A DNA stretch of 52,019 nucleotides, from positions 1-52,019 of the forward strand of contig DULJ01000092.1 of NCBI GenBank assembly GCA_012840465.1. Reading direction: 5' to 3'. The position numbers and the translations under genes were made by a program. Shown here in pieces: positions 25,846 to 34,940 of the stretch; position 1 is the first letter of the stretch, and every line of letters begins with the position of its first letter. The notes under the pieces are model-generated. The model ran no database searches. It was not told where the DNA came from and worked only from the letters and a program-made list of their open reading frames with translations. The DNA comes from Caryophanales bacterium (GTDB taxonomy: Bacteria > Bacillota > Bacilli > Bacillales > Bacillaceae_J).

Positions 25846-26159
25846 TGGCATGGGTATCCTTGTTTATTGCTGGTTTTTTTGAAATGTTCGGTGTGGTGAT
25901 GATCAATAAATTGCATAGGGATAAAAATTGGCAGGCAAAAGTGCTTCTGCTCCTTGGTTTTGGCGGTAGCTTTCTATTTCTTGCCCTTGCGATGAAAACG
26001 TTGCCGATGGGGACCGCTTATGCGATTTGGACTGGAATAGGCGCTTCAGGCGGTGCCATCCTTGGTATGCTTTTATATGGTGAACCAAAAGACTGGAAAC
26101 GACTTGTTTTTATAACGATGATTATCGGGTCGGTTATTGGGTTGAAACTGATTTCTTAG
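25845..26159 (+). CDS. ykkD: Guanidinium exporter, SMR family subunit (YkkD-like)
   Basis: A 104-residue second SMR subunit: helix 1 has the key Glu (GFFEMFGVVMIN, E13) and helix 3 reads GTAYAIWTGIGASG. The TAATG overlap with ykkC couples their translation, as expected for a heterodimer with opposite membrane orientations. Confidence 0.92.
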   Translation: MAWVSLFIAGFFEMFGVVMINKLHRDKNWQAKVLLLLGFGGSFLFLALAMKTLPMGTAYAIWTGIGASGGAILGMLLYGEPKDWKRLVFITMIIGSVIGLKLIS

Positions 26160-26161
26160 TT

Positions 26162-26231
26162 AAAGTGGGTTGAGGGCTCTCAGCGGGGCGTGAGGTCTGA
26201 CCCTATGTCCCGCTGCCTCATGTCCCACTTT
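26162..26231. repeat. GC-rich intergenic palindromic repeat
   Basis: AAAGTGGG and CCCACTTT enclose a second palindrome (AGCGGG/CCCGCT) containing TGACCCTATGTCCC. It separates two converging genes and could end both transcripts. Related GGGGAC/GTCC-type sequence occurs near 30508, 33444 and 37440. Confidence 0.55.
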
Positions 26232-26697
26232 ATTCCTGTATCGATAAGCGCCGTTTTTTCCTTTCGGCAGCTTTAGCAAAAAGCCGCTTTTCTTCCTCTG
26301 TTTCAGGGATGATACCAAGGACAGGGATCGACTTTTTATTTTCATCTATTGCAACCATAGTTGTAATCGCATTCGTTGTTAATGTTCTTTGTCCTGTTTT
26401 AAGATTCTCCGTTTCTACTTTTACATAGACTTCCATGGAAGTTCTGCCTGTTGAAATTACGCTTGCTTCGAGAAAAAGGATGTCCCCAACTACGGCTGAA
26501 GAGACGAAATTAACAGTGTCCATAGATGCTGTTACAACAGTACTTTTACAGTGTCTCATAGCAGTAATTCCCGCTATTTCATCAATATGTGCTAATACAA
26601 CACCACCGAAGATCGTTCCCATATGATTTGTATCTTGTGGTAAGACAAGTTTTGTTTGGAATGTTCTGGATAAATTGTTTGATACTTTCTCAGTCAT
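26230..26697 (-). CDS. Acyl-CoA thioesterase, hot-dog fold (YkhA-like)
   Basis: A 155-residue hot-dog thioesterase that hydrolyses acyl-CoA. The sequence NHMGTIFGGVVLAHIDEIAG (residues 21-40) holds the conserved Asn and Asp/Glu of the BFIT/YkhA group, and VNFVSSAVVGDILFLEASV is the second family block. The C-terminus is short and basic (ERKKRRL). It is a single gene facing the SMR pair. Confidence 0.88.
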   Translation of the reverse strand: MTEKVSNNLSRTFQTKLVLPQDTNHMGTIFGGVVLAHIDEIAGITAMRHCKSTVVTASMDTVNFVSSAVVGDILFLEASVISTGRTSMEVYVKVETENLKTGQRTLTTNAITTMVAIDENKKSIPVLGIIPETEEEKRLFAKAAERKKRRLSIQE

Positions 26698-26830
26698 TAA
26701 ATTCCCTCATTTCTTTTTCCTATATCGTTCTAATTCTTCATAGTTTGCACGCAATCCTTTTTTAATATTAAAAAGTAACTAATTTCGACACCGTTTGTAT
26801 CCTTATCGAAAAAGAGAACAAAAAGTCATT

Positions 26831-26844
26831 TGTAAACGTAAGGT
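26831..26844 (+). promoter_or_regulatory. Weak candidate catabolite-responsive element
   Basis: TTGTAAACGTAAGG matches the first nine bases of the Bacillus cre consensus (WTGNAARCG) but not its end. It lies about 100 bases upstream of the fructose operon, where CcpA control is expected. Confidence 0.3.
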
Positions 26845-26941
26845 GAAAAAGGTTGGATTTAAATGTTTATGATTGATTATAAATGGTTTTGGTGGTATTA
26901 TAAAAATGCGATAAGCGAGAATAGTAGAGGAGGCAGGAAAT

Positions 26942-27691
26942 TTGTTAGAGCAAGAACGTCATCAAATTATTTTAGAAGCATTAAAGAAAAAGAATACGGT
27001 CAAGCTTCAAGAACTTGTGGAGTTAACAAATTCCTCTGAATCAACGATTCGTCGTGATTTAACTCAATTAGAACAAGGAAAGTTTCTTAAGAGGGTTCAT
27101 GGCGGTGCAGCGAGACTCCAAGGGAAGCTTCAGGAACCAACTATGATTGAAAAATCATCCAAAAACCTTCAAGCAAAACAGCAGATTGCTCAATATGCGG
27201 GAAGTTTAGTTGAAGAAGGAGATTGTATTTATTTAGATGCAGGATCCACTGTGTTTGAAATGATGCCTTTCCTTCCAAATAATATTGTTGTTGTCACAAA
27301 TGGATTAATGCATGTAAACGCATTAGTCGAGAAAAATATAAAGACCTATTTAATAGGGGGTTATATAAAACCAACAACAAAAGCTATGATAGGTCGTGGC
27401 GCTTTAGAGAGCATTGAAAAATATCGTTTTGACAAATGCTTTATTGGAGTAAATGGGATTCATCCACAATTTGGTTATACAACACCGGATCAGGAAGAGG
27501 CAATGATTAAGCAAATGGCCATTTCTTTAAGCCGTGAATCTTATGTATTAGCGGATGAGTCAAAGTTCTCAGAGATTGCTTTTGCCAAAATAGCAGACCT
27601 CTCCCAAGCCACTATTTTTACTAATGAGTTAGAAGAAGATTCAGAAGAGCAATACTTTAGTAAGACAAAGATAAAGGTGGTAACTTCATGA
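26942..27691 (+). CDS. fruR: DeoR-family repressor of the fructose operon
   Basis: A 249-residue DeoR-type regulator. The N-terminal helix-turn-helix (VKLQELVELTNSSESTIRRDLTQLE) is followed by the family block VHGGA and a sugar-phosphate isomerase-like effector domain with the motifs YLDAGSTVFEM and TNGLMHV. It probably senses fructose 1-phosphate and represses fruRKA. It starts with TTG at 26942 after GAGGAGG, and its stop overlaps the fruK start (ATGA). Confidence 0.9.
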   Translation: MLEQERHQIILEALKKKNTVKLQELVELTNSSESTIRRDLTQLEQGKFLKRVHGGAARLQGKLQEPTMIEKSSKNLQAKQQIAQYAGSLVEEGDCIYLDAGSTVFEMMPFLPNNIVVVTNGLMHVNALVEKNIKTYLIGGYIKPTTKAMIGRGALESIEKYRFDKCFIGVNGIHPQFGYTTPDQEEAMIKQMAISLSRESYVLADESKFSEIAFAKIADLSQATIFTNELEEDSEEQYFSKTKIKVVTS

Positions 27692-28599
27692 TTTACACAT
27701 TAACTTTAAATCCATCTCTTGATTATATTGTTGAACTAGATCAAGTCCACATAGGTGAGTTAAACCGTACAAAGAAAGAATCTAAATTTCCGGGCGGAAA
27801 AGGAATTAATGTTTCGCAAGTCTTAAAAAGACTGGAAGTAGATAGTAAAGCCCTTGGGTTCTTGGGTGGCTTTACGGGTGATTATATTGAAAACTTCTTA
27901 AAATCCCTAAAGATAGATACCGATTTTATAAAAGTTAACGAAGATACAAGAATTAATGTGAAGTTAAAATCTGAGCAAGAAACAGAAATCAACGCAACCG
28001 GGCCAAGTATTACAAAAGAAGATTTCGAGGCTTTGAAAAGAAAGATTCGTGAACTGACAAATGAAGATACACTTGTGTTGGCGGGTAGCATTCCAGCTAC
28101 AATGCCGGAGACAACTTATGTAGAACTAGTAAAAATATGCAGCGAAAAAGGTACAAAGTTTGTCGTGGATGCTGAAGGGGAGTTATTAAAAAAGGTGATT
28201 CCGTATAAACCGTTATTCATTAAGCCTAACCATCATGAACTGGGAGAATTATTTAATACTGTTATTTCAACCTGTGAAGAAGTGATACCGTTTGGAAAAG
28301 AACTGGTAAGAATGGGTGCACAGAACGTAATTGTTTCAATGGCAGAAAAAGGTGCTGTTTTTATTAATCAAGACATCGCCTTCATTGCCTCTGTACCAAA
28401 GGGCGAAGTAAAGAACTCAGTTGGTGCGGGAGATTCTATGGTTGCAGGGTTTATCGCTACTTTTGAAAAAACAAATAGTTTGGAAGAAGCCTTTCGTTTT
28501 AGTGTTGCTGCGGGTAGTGCAACGGCTTTTTCAATGGGCTTATGTACACGTGAAAAGGTAGAAAGTTTGTTACCGCAAGTATATTTGGAAAAGAAGTAA
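27688..28599 (+). CDS. fruK: 1-phosphofructokinase
   Basis: A 303-residue PfkB-family kinase converting fructose 1-phosphate to fructose 1,6-bisphosphate. It shows the N-terminal TLNPSLDYIVEL start, the sugar-binding GGKGINVSQVL block (about residues 38-48) and the C-terminal ATP/catalytic motif NSVGAGDSMVAGF with catalytic Asp near residue 252. It is coupled to fruR by a four-base overlap and followed by the fructose transporter. Confidence 0.93.
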   Translation: MIYTLTLNPSLDYIVELDQVHIGELNRTKKESKFPGGKGINVSQVLKRLEVDSKALGFLGGFTGDYIENFLKSLKIDTDFIKVNEDTRINVKLKSEQETEINATGPSITKEDFEALKRKIRELTNEDTLVLAGSIPATMPETTYVELVKICSEKGTKFVVDAEGELLKKVIPYKPLFIKPNHHELGELFNTVISTCEEVIPFGKELVRMGAQNVIVSMAEKGAVFINQDIAFIASVPKGEVKNSVGAGDSMVAGFIATFEKTNSLEEAFRFSVAAGSATAFSMGLCTREKVESLLPQVYLEKK

Positions 28600-28620
28600 A
28601 CCTAAGGAGAATGATTGGCC

Positions 28621-30489
28621 ATGAGAATTAGCGAATTACTAACTAAAGATACCATCAATCTTTCATTGAAAAGCCAACAAAAGCTAGGCATTATTGACGA
28701 ATTAGTCACGGTCTTAGACTCTGCCGGCAGATTAACAGATAGGTCTAAATATAAAGAGGCTATTTTAGCTCGAGAGTACCAAAGTACAACTGGCATTGGG
28801 GAAGGAATTGCCATTCCTCATGCAAAAACAAACGCTGTTAAGCAGCCTGCTATCGCATTTGGAAGATCAATAAGCGGGGTTGACTATGAATCACTTGACG
28901 GACAACCTGCCCATCTTTTCTTTATGATTGCTGCCCCAGAAGGTGCAAACAATACCCATCTGGAGGCGCTCTCAAGGCTAGCTACAATTTTGATGAAAGA
29001 AGAGGTGCGCAAACATCTATTGGATGCTAGTTCAGAGAAAGATGTAATCGATATCATTAACCGTTATGACGAAGAAGACAAACAAGACGAGCAATCCATG
29101 GCTGGGAGAAAGCAATTTATTGTAGCTGTAACGGCTTGTCCTACCGGAATTGCTCACACCTATATGGCAGCGGATTCATTAAAAGCAAAAGCTGCTGAAA
29201 TGGGTGTTGATATTAAGGTTGAAACTAGGGGTTCTAGTGGAGCTAAAAATGTTTTAACAGCTGAAGAAATTGAAAATGCAGTAGCCGTTATCGTGGCAGC
29301 AGATACAAAGGTTGAGATGGACCGTTTTAATGGAAAGCACGTGCTCGAAACACCAGTTGCTGATGGAATTCGCAAACCACAGCAATTAATTGAGAAAGCA
29401 TTAAAGCAGGATGCACCTGTATATCGAGATAGTGAAAAGTCTAGAAATGAAAGTGAACCAAAAGGTAGAGGTGTAGGTTCAACAATCTATAAACACTTAA
29501 TGAATGGTGTTTCCAACATGCTACCATTTGTTGTGGGCGGTGGTATTCTAATCGCGATTAGCTTCATGTTTGGTTTTAATTCTGCCAATCCAGACGATCC
29601 ATCATTTAATCCAATTGCTGCGGCATTAATGACGATTGGCGGTGGCAATGCATTTGCGTTAATGGTACCTGTATTGGCAGGATTTATTGCCATGAGTATT
29701 GCTGATCGTCCAGGTTTTGCAGCAGGTATGGTTGGTGGTATGTTGGCAGCTAATGGTGGTGCTGGTTTCTTAGGCGGCCTTGCTGCGGGTTTCTTGGCGG
29801 GATATATCGTTGTTGGGTTGAAAAAACTATTTGCAGGTCTTCCAGCTTCGATTGAAGGAATCAAAACTATCTTAATCTATCCGTTATTAGGGATTGCGAT
29901 AACCGGTTTCATCATGATTTATGTAATTAATAAGCCGGTGGGAGCATTAAATACAGCTATTACTGAATGGTTATCAGGGTTAGGTACTGGCAATGCAGTA
30001 TTGTTAGGAATTCTATTAGGTTTAATGATGGCATTTGACATGGGCGGTCCAGTAAATAAGGCAGCCTATGTATTTGGTACGGGCTTAATAGCCAACGGTG
30101 TCTATGAACCAATGGCGGCTATTATGGCTGCCGGTATGGTTCCGCCATTAGGAATTGCCATCGCTACAACTTTGTTTAAAAATAAATTCACTAAAGAGGA
30201 CCGAGAAGCGGGTAAAGTTAACTATGTTATGGGATTATCTTTTATTACTGAAGGCGCTATTCCGTTTGCAGCCGCTGACCCTATCCGAGTAATCCCATCC
30301 TTAATGGCCGGCTCAGCAGTAGCGGGTGCATTATCAATGATGTTCGGCATCGGACTTCGTGCCCCACACGGTGGAGTATTTGTTATACCATTAGTTGATG
30401 GAAACTGGCTGTTATATCTATTAGCAGTCGTTGTGGGATCTGTAGTTTCTGCGCTATTACTAGGATTATTGAAAAAACCAGTCAAATAG
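28621..30489 (+). CDS. fruA: PTS fructose transporter, fused IIABC components
   Basis: A roughly 622-residue fused permease that imports fructose as fructose 1-phosphate. Domain IIA (residues 1-148) has its phospho-His in IAIPHAKT (about 64). Domain IIB (about 165-260) has its phospho-Cys in VTACPTGIAHT. The membrane domain IIC begins near VSNMLPFVVGGGI and has eight or more segments, with the MAFDMGGPVNKAAY motif. The start ATG 28621 matches the usual MRISELL N-terminus; TTG 28615 sits closer to AAGGAG and is possible. Confidence 0.94.
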   Translation: MRISELLTKDTINLSLKSQQKLGIIDELVTVLDSAGRLTDRSKYKEAILAREYQSTTGIGEGIAIPHAKTNAVKQPAIAFGRSISGVDYESLDGQPAHLFFMIAAPEGANNTHLEALSRLATILMKEEVRKHLLDASSEKDVIDIINRYDEEDKQDEQSMAGRKQFIVAVTACPTGIAHTYMAADSLKAKAAEMGVDIKVETRGSSGAKNVLTAEEIENAVAVIVAADTKVEMDRFNGKHVLETPVADGIRKPQQLIEKALKQDAPVYRDSEKSRNESEPKGRGVGSTIYKHLMNGVSNMLPFVVGGGILIAISFMFGFNSANPDDPSFNPIAAALMTIGGGNAFALMVPVLAGFIAMSIADRPGFAAGMVGGMLAANGGAGFLGGLAAGFLAGYIVVGLKKLFAGLPASIEGIKTILIYPLLGIAITGFIMIYVINKPVGALNTAITEWLSGLGTGNAVLLGILLGLMMAFDMGGPVNKAAYVFGTGLIANGVYEPMAAIMAAGMVPPLGIAIATTLFKNKFTKEDREAGKVNYVMGLSFITEGAIPFAAADPIRVIPSLMAGSAVAGALSMMFGIGLRAPHGGVFVIPLVDGNWLLYLLAVVVGSVVSALLLGLLKKPVK

Positions 30490-30507
30490 GTAGGCCAAGG
30501 AATGGGA

Positions 30508-30531
30508 TAAGGGGACAGGGGCCATGTCCTA
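30508..30531. repeat. GC-rich intergenic repeat
   Basis: GGGGACAGGGGCCATGTCC lies between fruA and ptsH. It is a short palindromic element of the same style as those at 26162, 33444 and 37440. Confidence 0.45.
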
Positions 30532-30562
30532 ATAACAAAAGGTAGAGAATGGAGGAATTGAA

Positions 30563-30829
30563 ATGGTCGAAAAAGTTTACACAATCACGAATGATGCGGG
30601 ATTACATGCACGCCCATCAACTGTATTAGTAAGCACTGTAACTACATTTAAATCAGAGATATTGCTTGAATATAAAGAACGAAAAGTAAATTTAAAATCT
30701 ATAATGGGCGTTATGTCACTTGGGATTCCCAAAGGAGCAAGTGTAAAAGTGATTGTCGATGGTGATGATGAATTACAAGCGATTGCAAGTATAGATGAGG
30801 TAATGAAAAAAGAAGGACTTGCACTATAA
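30563..30829 (+). CDS. ptsH: Phosphocarrier protein HPr
   Basis: An 88-residue HPr. His15 (AGLHARPS) receives phosphate from enzyme I, and Ser46 (NLKSIMGVMSLGI) is the HPr kinase site used for CcpA-dependent catabolite control in Firmicutes, so this is a fully regulatory HPr and not Crh. It follows fruA by 73 bases and precedes ptsI. TGGAGGA precedes the ATG. Confidence 0.95.
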   Translation: MVEKVYTITNDAGLHARPSTVLVSTVTTFKSEILLEYKERKVNLKSIMGVMSLGIPKGASVKVIVDGDDELQAIASIDEVMKKEGLAL

Positions 30830-30878
30830 GCAAGCCAGAGATAATAAATAAAATTATACAAGTGAGGGATATGAAAAA

Positions 30879-32585
30879 ATGTCCACAACCATTAAAGGAA
30901 TTGCAGCATCACCAGGAATATCAATTGCTAAAGCTTTCCGTCTGCAAAATCCGGAGATTTCAATAAAAAAAATTACAATAGCGGATACTGATGCGGAATT
31001 ATCGCGCTTTGAGGCTGCGCTCGTAAAGTCCAAATCAGAGGTCCAAGTGATTCAAGATCATGCCAATAAAGAGCTTGGGAAAGACAAGGCGGATATTTTT
31101 GCAGCCCATTTACTTGTATTAAGTGATCCGGAACTAATAGACTCTGTTATAGAAAAGATTAAAACGGAGCGGGTTAATGCAGAATTTGCATTTAATGAAG
31201 TTACAACTACGTTCATTTCCGCCTTTGAATCAATGGACGATGAATACTTGAAGGAACGGGCTGCTGATATTCGCGATGTAACAAAGCGTGTATTAGCCAG
31301 TCTGTTAGGAATAACAATTTCCAATCCAAGTATGATTTCTGAGGAAGTAGTAATTATTGCGGATGATTTAACTCCATCTGATACGGCCCAATTAAATCGT
31401 AAATATGTCAAAGGATTTTCAACTAATATAGGAGGACGCACGTCGCACTCCGCAATTATGGCACGTTCATTGGAAATTCCAGCGGTTGTGGGAACAAAAA
31501 CAGTTACATCTGCGATTGAAAATGGGATGTTAGTCATTGTCGACGGTCTTGACGGAAACGTCATTGTTAATCCATCTGAAGATGTCGTGCAAGAATATAA
31601 AGATAAAAAAGCAGCTTATGAAGATAAAAAAGCGGAATGGTCCAAGCTTGTCAATGAGAAGACAGTTACAGTAGACGGTCATCATGTAGAGTTAGCAGCT
31701 AATATAGGTACTCCTAATGATATTAAGGGTGTACTAGATCATGGTGGAGAAGGAATAGGACTATTTCGTACTGAATTCTTATATATGGGCCGTGACACCC
31801 TTCCAACGGAAGAGGAACAATTTGAATCCTATAAAAAAGTGTTGGAGGGTATGAGCAACAAGCCTGTTGTTGTACGTACTCTGGATATAGGTGGTGATAA
31901 AGAACTACCATACTTGGATCTGCCAAAAGAGATGAATCCATTTTTAGGCTTCCGTGCCATCCGTTTATGTTTGGAAATGCAGGATATGTTCCTTACTCAG
32001 CTTAGGGCTCTATTAAGAGCAAGTGTATATGGTAACTTGAAAATTATGTTCCCGATGATTGCTACACTTGCTGAATTCCGCCAGGCGAAGTTGATTTTAA
32101 TGGAGGAAAAAGAAAGGCTTCTTGCAAAAGGTGTGCCTGTTTCAGACAATATTGAAGTGGGTATGATGGTGGAAATCCCATCTACAGCTGTGATGGCTGA
32201 TCTTTTTGCAAAAGAAGTTGATTTCTTTTCGATTGGAACAAACGATTTAATTCAATATACGATGGCGGCGGACCGCATGAATGAAAGGGTTTCTTATCTT
32301 TACCAACCATATAATCCGGCTATACTTCGTTTAATTAAAATGGTCATTGATGCTGCTCATAAAGAAGGAAAGTGGGTTGGTATGTGTGGTGAGATGGCTG
32401 GTGATATTGTGGCGATACCGATTTTATTAGGCCTAGGTTTAGATGAATTTAGTATGAGTGCAACTTCAATCTTGCCGGCGAGAAGCCAAATATCAAGATT
32501 AACAAAAGCCGAATTAGATCATGTTGCTCAACAAGCTTTAACAATGGGCACCGCTGATGAAGTGGCGAAGTTGATTAAAATGTAA
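30879..32585 (+). CDS. ptsI: PTS enzyme I (PEP-protein phosphotransferase)
   Basis: A 568-residue enzyme I that passes phosphate from PEP to HPr. The phospho-His is in [13 protein letters not shown] (about residue 190). The PEP-binding barrel carries [36 protein letters not shown] and the active-site Cys in GMCGEMAGD (about 502). It has the normal length. Its position at the end of a fructose operon, not beside ptsG as in Bacillus subtilis, is notable. Confidence 0.95.
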   Translation: MSTTIKGIAASPGISIAKAFRLQNPEISIKKITIADTDAELSRFEAALVKSKSEVQVIQDHANKELGKDKADIFAAHLLVLSDPELIDSVIEKIKTERVNAEFAFNEVTTTFISAFESMDDEYLKERAADIRDVTKRVLASLLGITISNPSMISEEVVIIADDLTPSDTAQLNRKYVKGFSTNIGGRTSHSAIMARSLEIPAVVGTKTVTSAIENGMLVIVDGLDGNVIVNPSEDVVQEYKDKKAAYEDKKAEWSKLVNEKTVTVDGHHVELAANIGTPNDIKGVLDHGGEGIGLFRTEFLYMGRDTLPTEEEQFESYKKVLEGMSNKPVVVRTLDIGGDKELPYLDLPKEMNPFLGFRAIRLCLEMQDMFLTQLRALLRASVYGNLKIMFPMIATLAEFRQAKLILMEEKERLLAKGVPVSDNIEVGMMVEIPSTAVMADLFAKEVDFFSIGTNDLIQYTMAADRMNERVSYLYQPYNPAILRLIKMVIDAAHKEGKWVGMCGEMAGDIVAIPILLGLGLDEFSMSATSILPARSQISRLTKAELDHVAQQALTMGTADEVAKLIKM

Positions 32586-32642
32586 TCCAAACATGAAAAT
32601 AAAGTAATCATAAGTTTATTAATAAAGGAGGATTGCTTTGCG

Positions 32643-33425
32643 ATGGATGACGAAAAGGTAAAACAAAAGGTTAAAGAGATTTTTGGGAAAAATGCTGAAA
32701 AGTATATAAAAAGTGAATCCCATGCAAAGGGAGACGATCTGCAGCTGTTGGTGGAGTGGATGAAGCCGCAATCAAATTGGATTGTGTTGGATATCGCGAC
32801 AGGTGGTGGGCATGTTGCGAAAATGTTATCGCCCTATGTAGCTACAGTTTATGCAACAGACCTAACAGAGCAAATGCTTCGTAATACAGCCGACCATTTA
32901 AGTAAGACTTGCACGAATATCTTTTATGTCCTTGCCGATGCTGAAAACTTACCGTTCTTAGAAGAGACGTTTGATGTTGTAACGTGCCGGATCGCACCAC
33001 ATCATTTTCCAAATCCGAATAAATTTATTAAGGAAGCATCACGTGTTTTGAAACCAGGTGGGAAATTTTTGCTTATAGATAATGTTGCACCAGGAGAGGA
33101 ACATCTCGGTGTGTTCATGAATACCGTCGAAAAGCTGCGTGACGAAAGCCATGTCCGCTGCCTTTCCGTAAATGAATGGAAGGAACTATTTGTTTCGAAC
33201 GGATTGCAAGAGATTCAATCCGAAAATCGTAAAAAAAGATTTCAGTTTCCAACCTGGGTGGGGGTGACTGCGAAAAACCAACAGCAAATCGACACTGTAG
33301 AACAATATATTTTAAATGCGGATGAAGAATTTAAAACCCATTTTTCAGTAGTATTGAATGAAAATGGAGATCATGTACAATCCCATCAAATTGACGAGTG
33401 GATGGTTCTTTGTGCGAAAAGGTGA
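32643..33425 (+). CDS. Class I SAM-dependent methyltransferase
   Basis: A 260-residue methyltransferase of the UbiE/Methyltransf_11 type. Motif I is VLDIATGGGHVA (about residues 49-60), the acidic end of strand 2 is YATDLTEQML, motif IV is FDVVTCRIAPHHFPN and VLKPGGKFLLIDN is motif VI. The substrate is unknown. AAAGGAGG lies upstream. It is separated from ptsI by 57 bases and probably forms its own unit. Confidence 0.87.
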   Translation: MDDEKVKQKVKEIFGKNAEKYIKSESHAKGDDLQLLVEWMKPQSNWIVLDIATGGGHVAKMLSPYVATVYATDLTEQMLRNTADHLSKTCTNIFYVLADAENLPFLEETFDVVTCRIAPHHFPNPNKFIKEASRVLKPGGKFLLIDNVAPGEEHLGVFMNTVEKLRDESHVRCLSVNEWKELFVSNGLQEIQSENRKKRFQFPTWVGVTAKNQQQIDTVEQYILNADEEFKTHFSVVLNENGDHVQSHQIDEWMVLCAKR

Positions 33426-33443
33426 AGCATAGACTATTACTAA

Positions 33444-33497
33444 CTGGGCCGGAGAACCCGACCCTCTGGCTCAAGGAACCCGACCCCGTGTCCTAGG
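33444..33497. repeat. GC-rich intergenic repeat with tandem GAACCCGACCC
   Basis: GAACCCGACCC occurs twice (33453 and 33476 areas), followed by CGTGTCC, just before the ribosome site of the sigma-54 activator gene. Confidence 0.45.
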
Positions 33498-33507
33498 AGG
33501 TGGTTGA

Positions 33508-34923
33508 GTGTTTTTGAAATCCTTTGAAACGAAACAGATGCTGGAAGCAATTTTGGGAAGCATTGATGAAGCGATTCATGCTGTAAATTCAGAGGGTATC
33601 ACAATCTTTTATAATAAAGTGGCGGCCAAACATGATGGGGTAGAAATAGAGGAGGTCTTGGGCAAACATGTACTTGAGGTATTTCCATCCTTAAATAATG
33701 AAACAAGCACACTGCTAAAGGTGATCGAAACAGGAAAACCGATCTATCAACAATCACAAACCTATAAAAATACGAAAGGCGAGCTGATTGATACGATAAA
33801 TACAACTTTGCCGATTAGAGTGGGAGATCGAATTGTTGGGGCGATTGAGATTGCCAAGGATTTATCAAGGGTAAAGCAATTATCCCAGAAGCTGCATGAA
33901 CTCCAGGAAAGGGTTGTGACCCAAAAAACGAAGCCGATCACAATATCAGGTGCCAAGTATCATTGGGATGATTTCATTACGGCATCCGAAACAATGAAAA
34001 ATGTAAAAGCACATGCAAAAAGGGCAGCCAGCAGTACTTCACCCGTTATCGTTTATGGGGAAACAGGAACAGGAAAAGAGCTGCTTGTGCAATCGATCCA
34101 CAATGCATCAGCAAGGAGTAGTGGTCCGTTTATTGCCCAAAATTGTGCATCCTTGCCGGAATCATTACTTGAAAGTATTTTGTTTGGCACCAAAAAAGGC
34201 AGTTTTACAGGTTCTGTAGACCGGGCTGGTTTATTCGAACTTGCCCATGGCGGCACCCTTTTTCTAGATGAAATTCATGCCATGCCTTTGGACTTTCAAA
34301 CAAAGCTTTTACGTGTATTGGAGGATGGGGTAATAAGGAGGGTGGGGGGAACAGAATCTTATGCAGTTGATGTCAGAATGATCGTGGCGATGAATGAACA
34401 TCCGCTAGACTGCTTGGAGAAAAATACGCTACGCATTGATTTATATTATCGCCTCAATGTATTTTTTATCGGCATTGTCCCATTGAGGGAAAGAAAAGAG
34501 GACATCTCGCTATTAGCGAATCATTTTATGAAAAAATATAATTATCAACTAAATAAATTGGTTATCAAAATTGACGATAAAGTAATCTCAATCCTCGAAG
34601 GTTTAGAGTGGCCGGGGAATGTCCGGGAATTAGAAAATACAATGGAATACGCGATGAATATCGTTGCTGGCGATACAATTGGGCTTGAACATTTGCCACC
34701 AATACTGAATGAGCCTGTCGGAACTAGGGGGGCTATTGAAGAAAAAACGTTATTGAAACCGTTGCGGGTCGCTGTTGAGCAAACAGAAAGGAAAATGATA
34801 CTTCAAGCGCTAGGTATAACGAAAGGGAATGTATTAAAGGCCTCCAATCTTTTAAAAATCCCCAGACAAACACTTCAATATAAAATGAAAAAGCATGGGC
34901 TTATAAGTGAGGAAAAAGAGTAG
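33508..34923 (+). CDS. Sigma-54 dependent activator with PAS domain
   Basis: A 471-residue enhancer-binding protein. The N-terminal PAS domain (about residues 8-115) should sense a small molecule. The AAA+ domain has Walker A GETGTGKE (about 192), the sigma-54 contact loop KGSFTGSVD (a GAFTGA variant), Walker B GGTLFLDEIH and the WPGNVRELENTMEYA block. The C-terminus has a Fis-type helix-turn-helix (GNVLKASNLLKIPRQTLQYKM). GTG at 33508 follows AGGAGG. It lies directly upstream of ablB and kamA, and a sigma-54 promoter precedes kamA, so it is the likely activator of lysine 2,3-aminomutase expression. Confidence 0.92.
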   Translation: MFLKSFETKQMLEAILGSIDEAIHAVNSEGITIFYNKVAAKHDGVEIEEVLGKHVLEVFPSLNNETSTLLKVIETGKPIYQQSQTYKNTKGELIDTINTTLPIRVGDRIVGAIEIAKDLSRVKQLSQKLHELQERVVTQKTKPITISGAKYHWDDFITASETMKNVKAHAKRAASSTSPVIVYGETGTGKELLVQSIHNASARSSGPFIAQNCASLPESLLESILFGTKKGSFTGSVDRAGLFELAHGGTLFLDEIHAMPLDFQTKLLRVLEDGVIRRVGGTESYAVDVRMIVAMNEHPLDCLEKNTLRIDLYYRLNVFFIGIVPLRERKEDISLLANHFMKKYNYQLNKLVIKIDDKVISILEGLEWPGNVRELENTMEYAMNIVAGDTIGLEHLPPILNEPVGTRGAIEEKTLLKPLRVAVEQTERKMILQALGITKGNVLKASNLLKIPRQTLQYKMKKHGLISEEKE

Positions 34924-34940
34924 GAAGGGAGGGCACTAAT

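Noticed and set aside
29160-31564. Long minus-strand frames within fruA and ptsI
   Set aside because: They lie antisense to well-supported genes, have low-complexity composition and lack ribosome sites.
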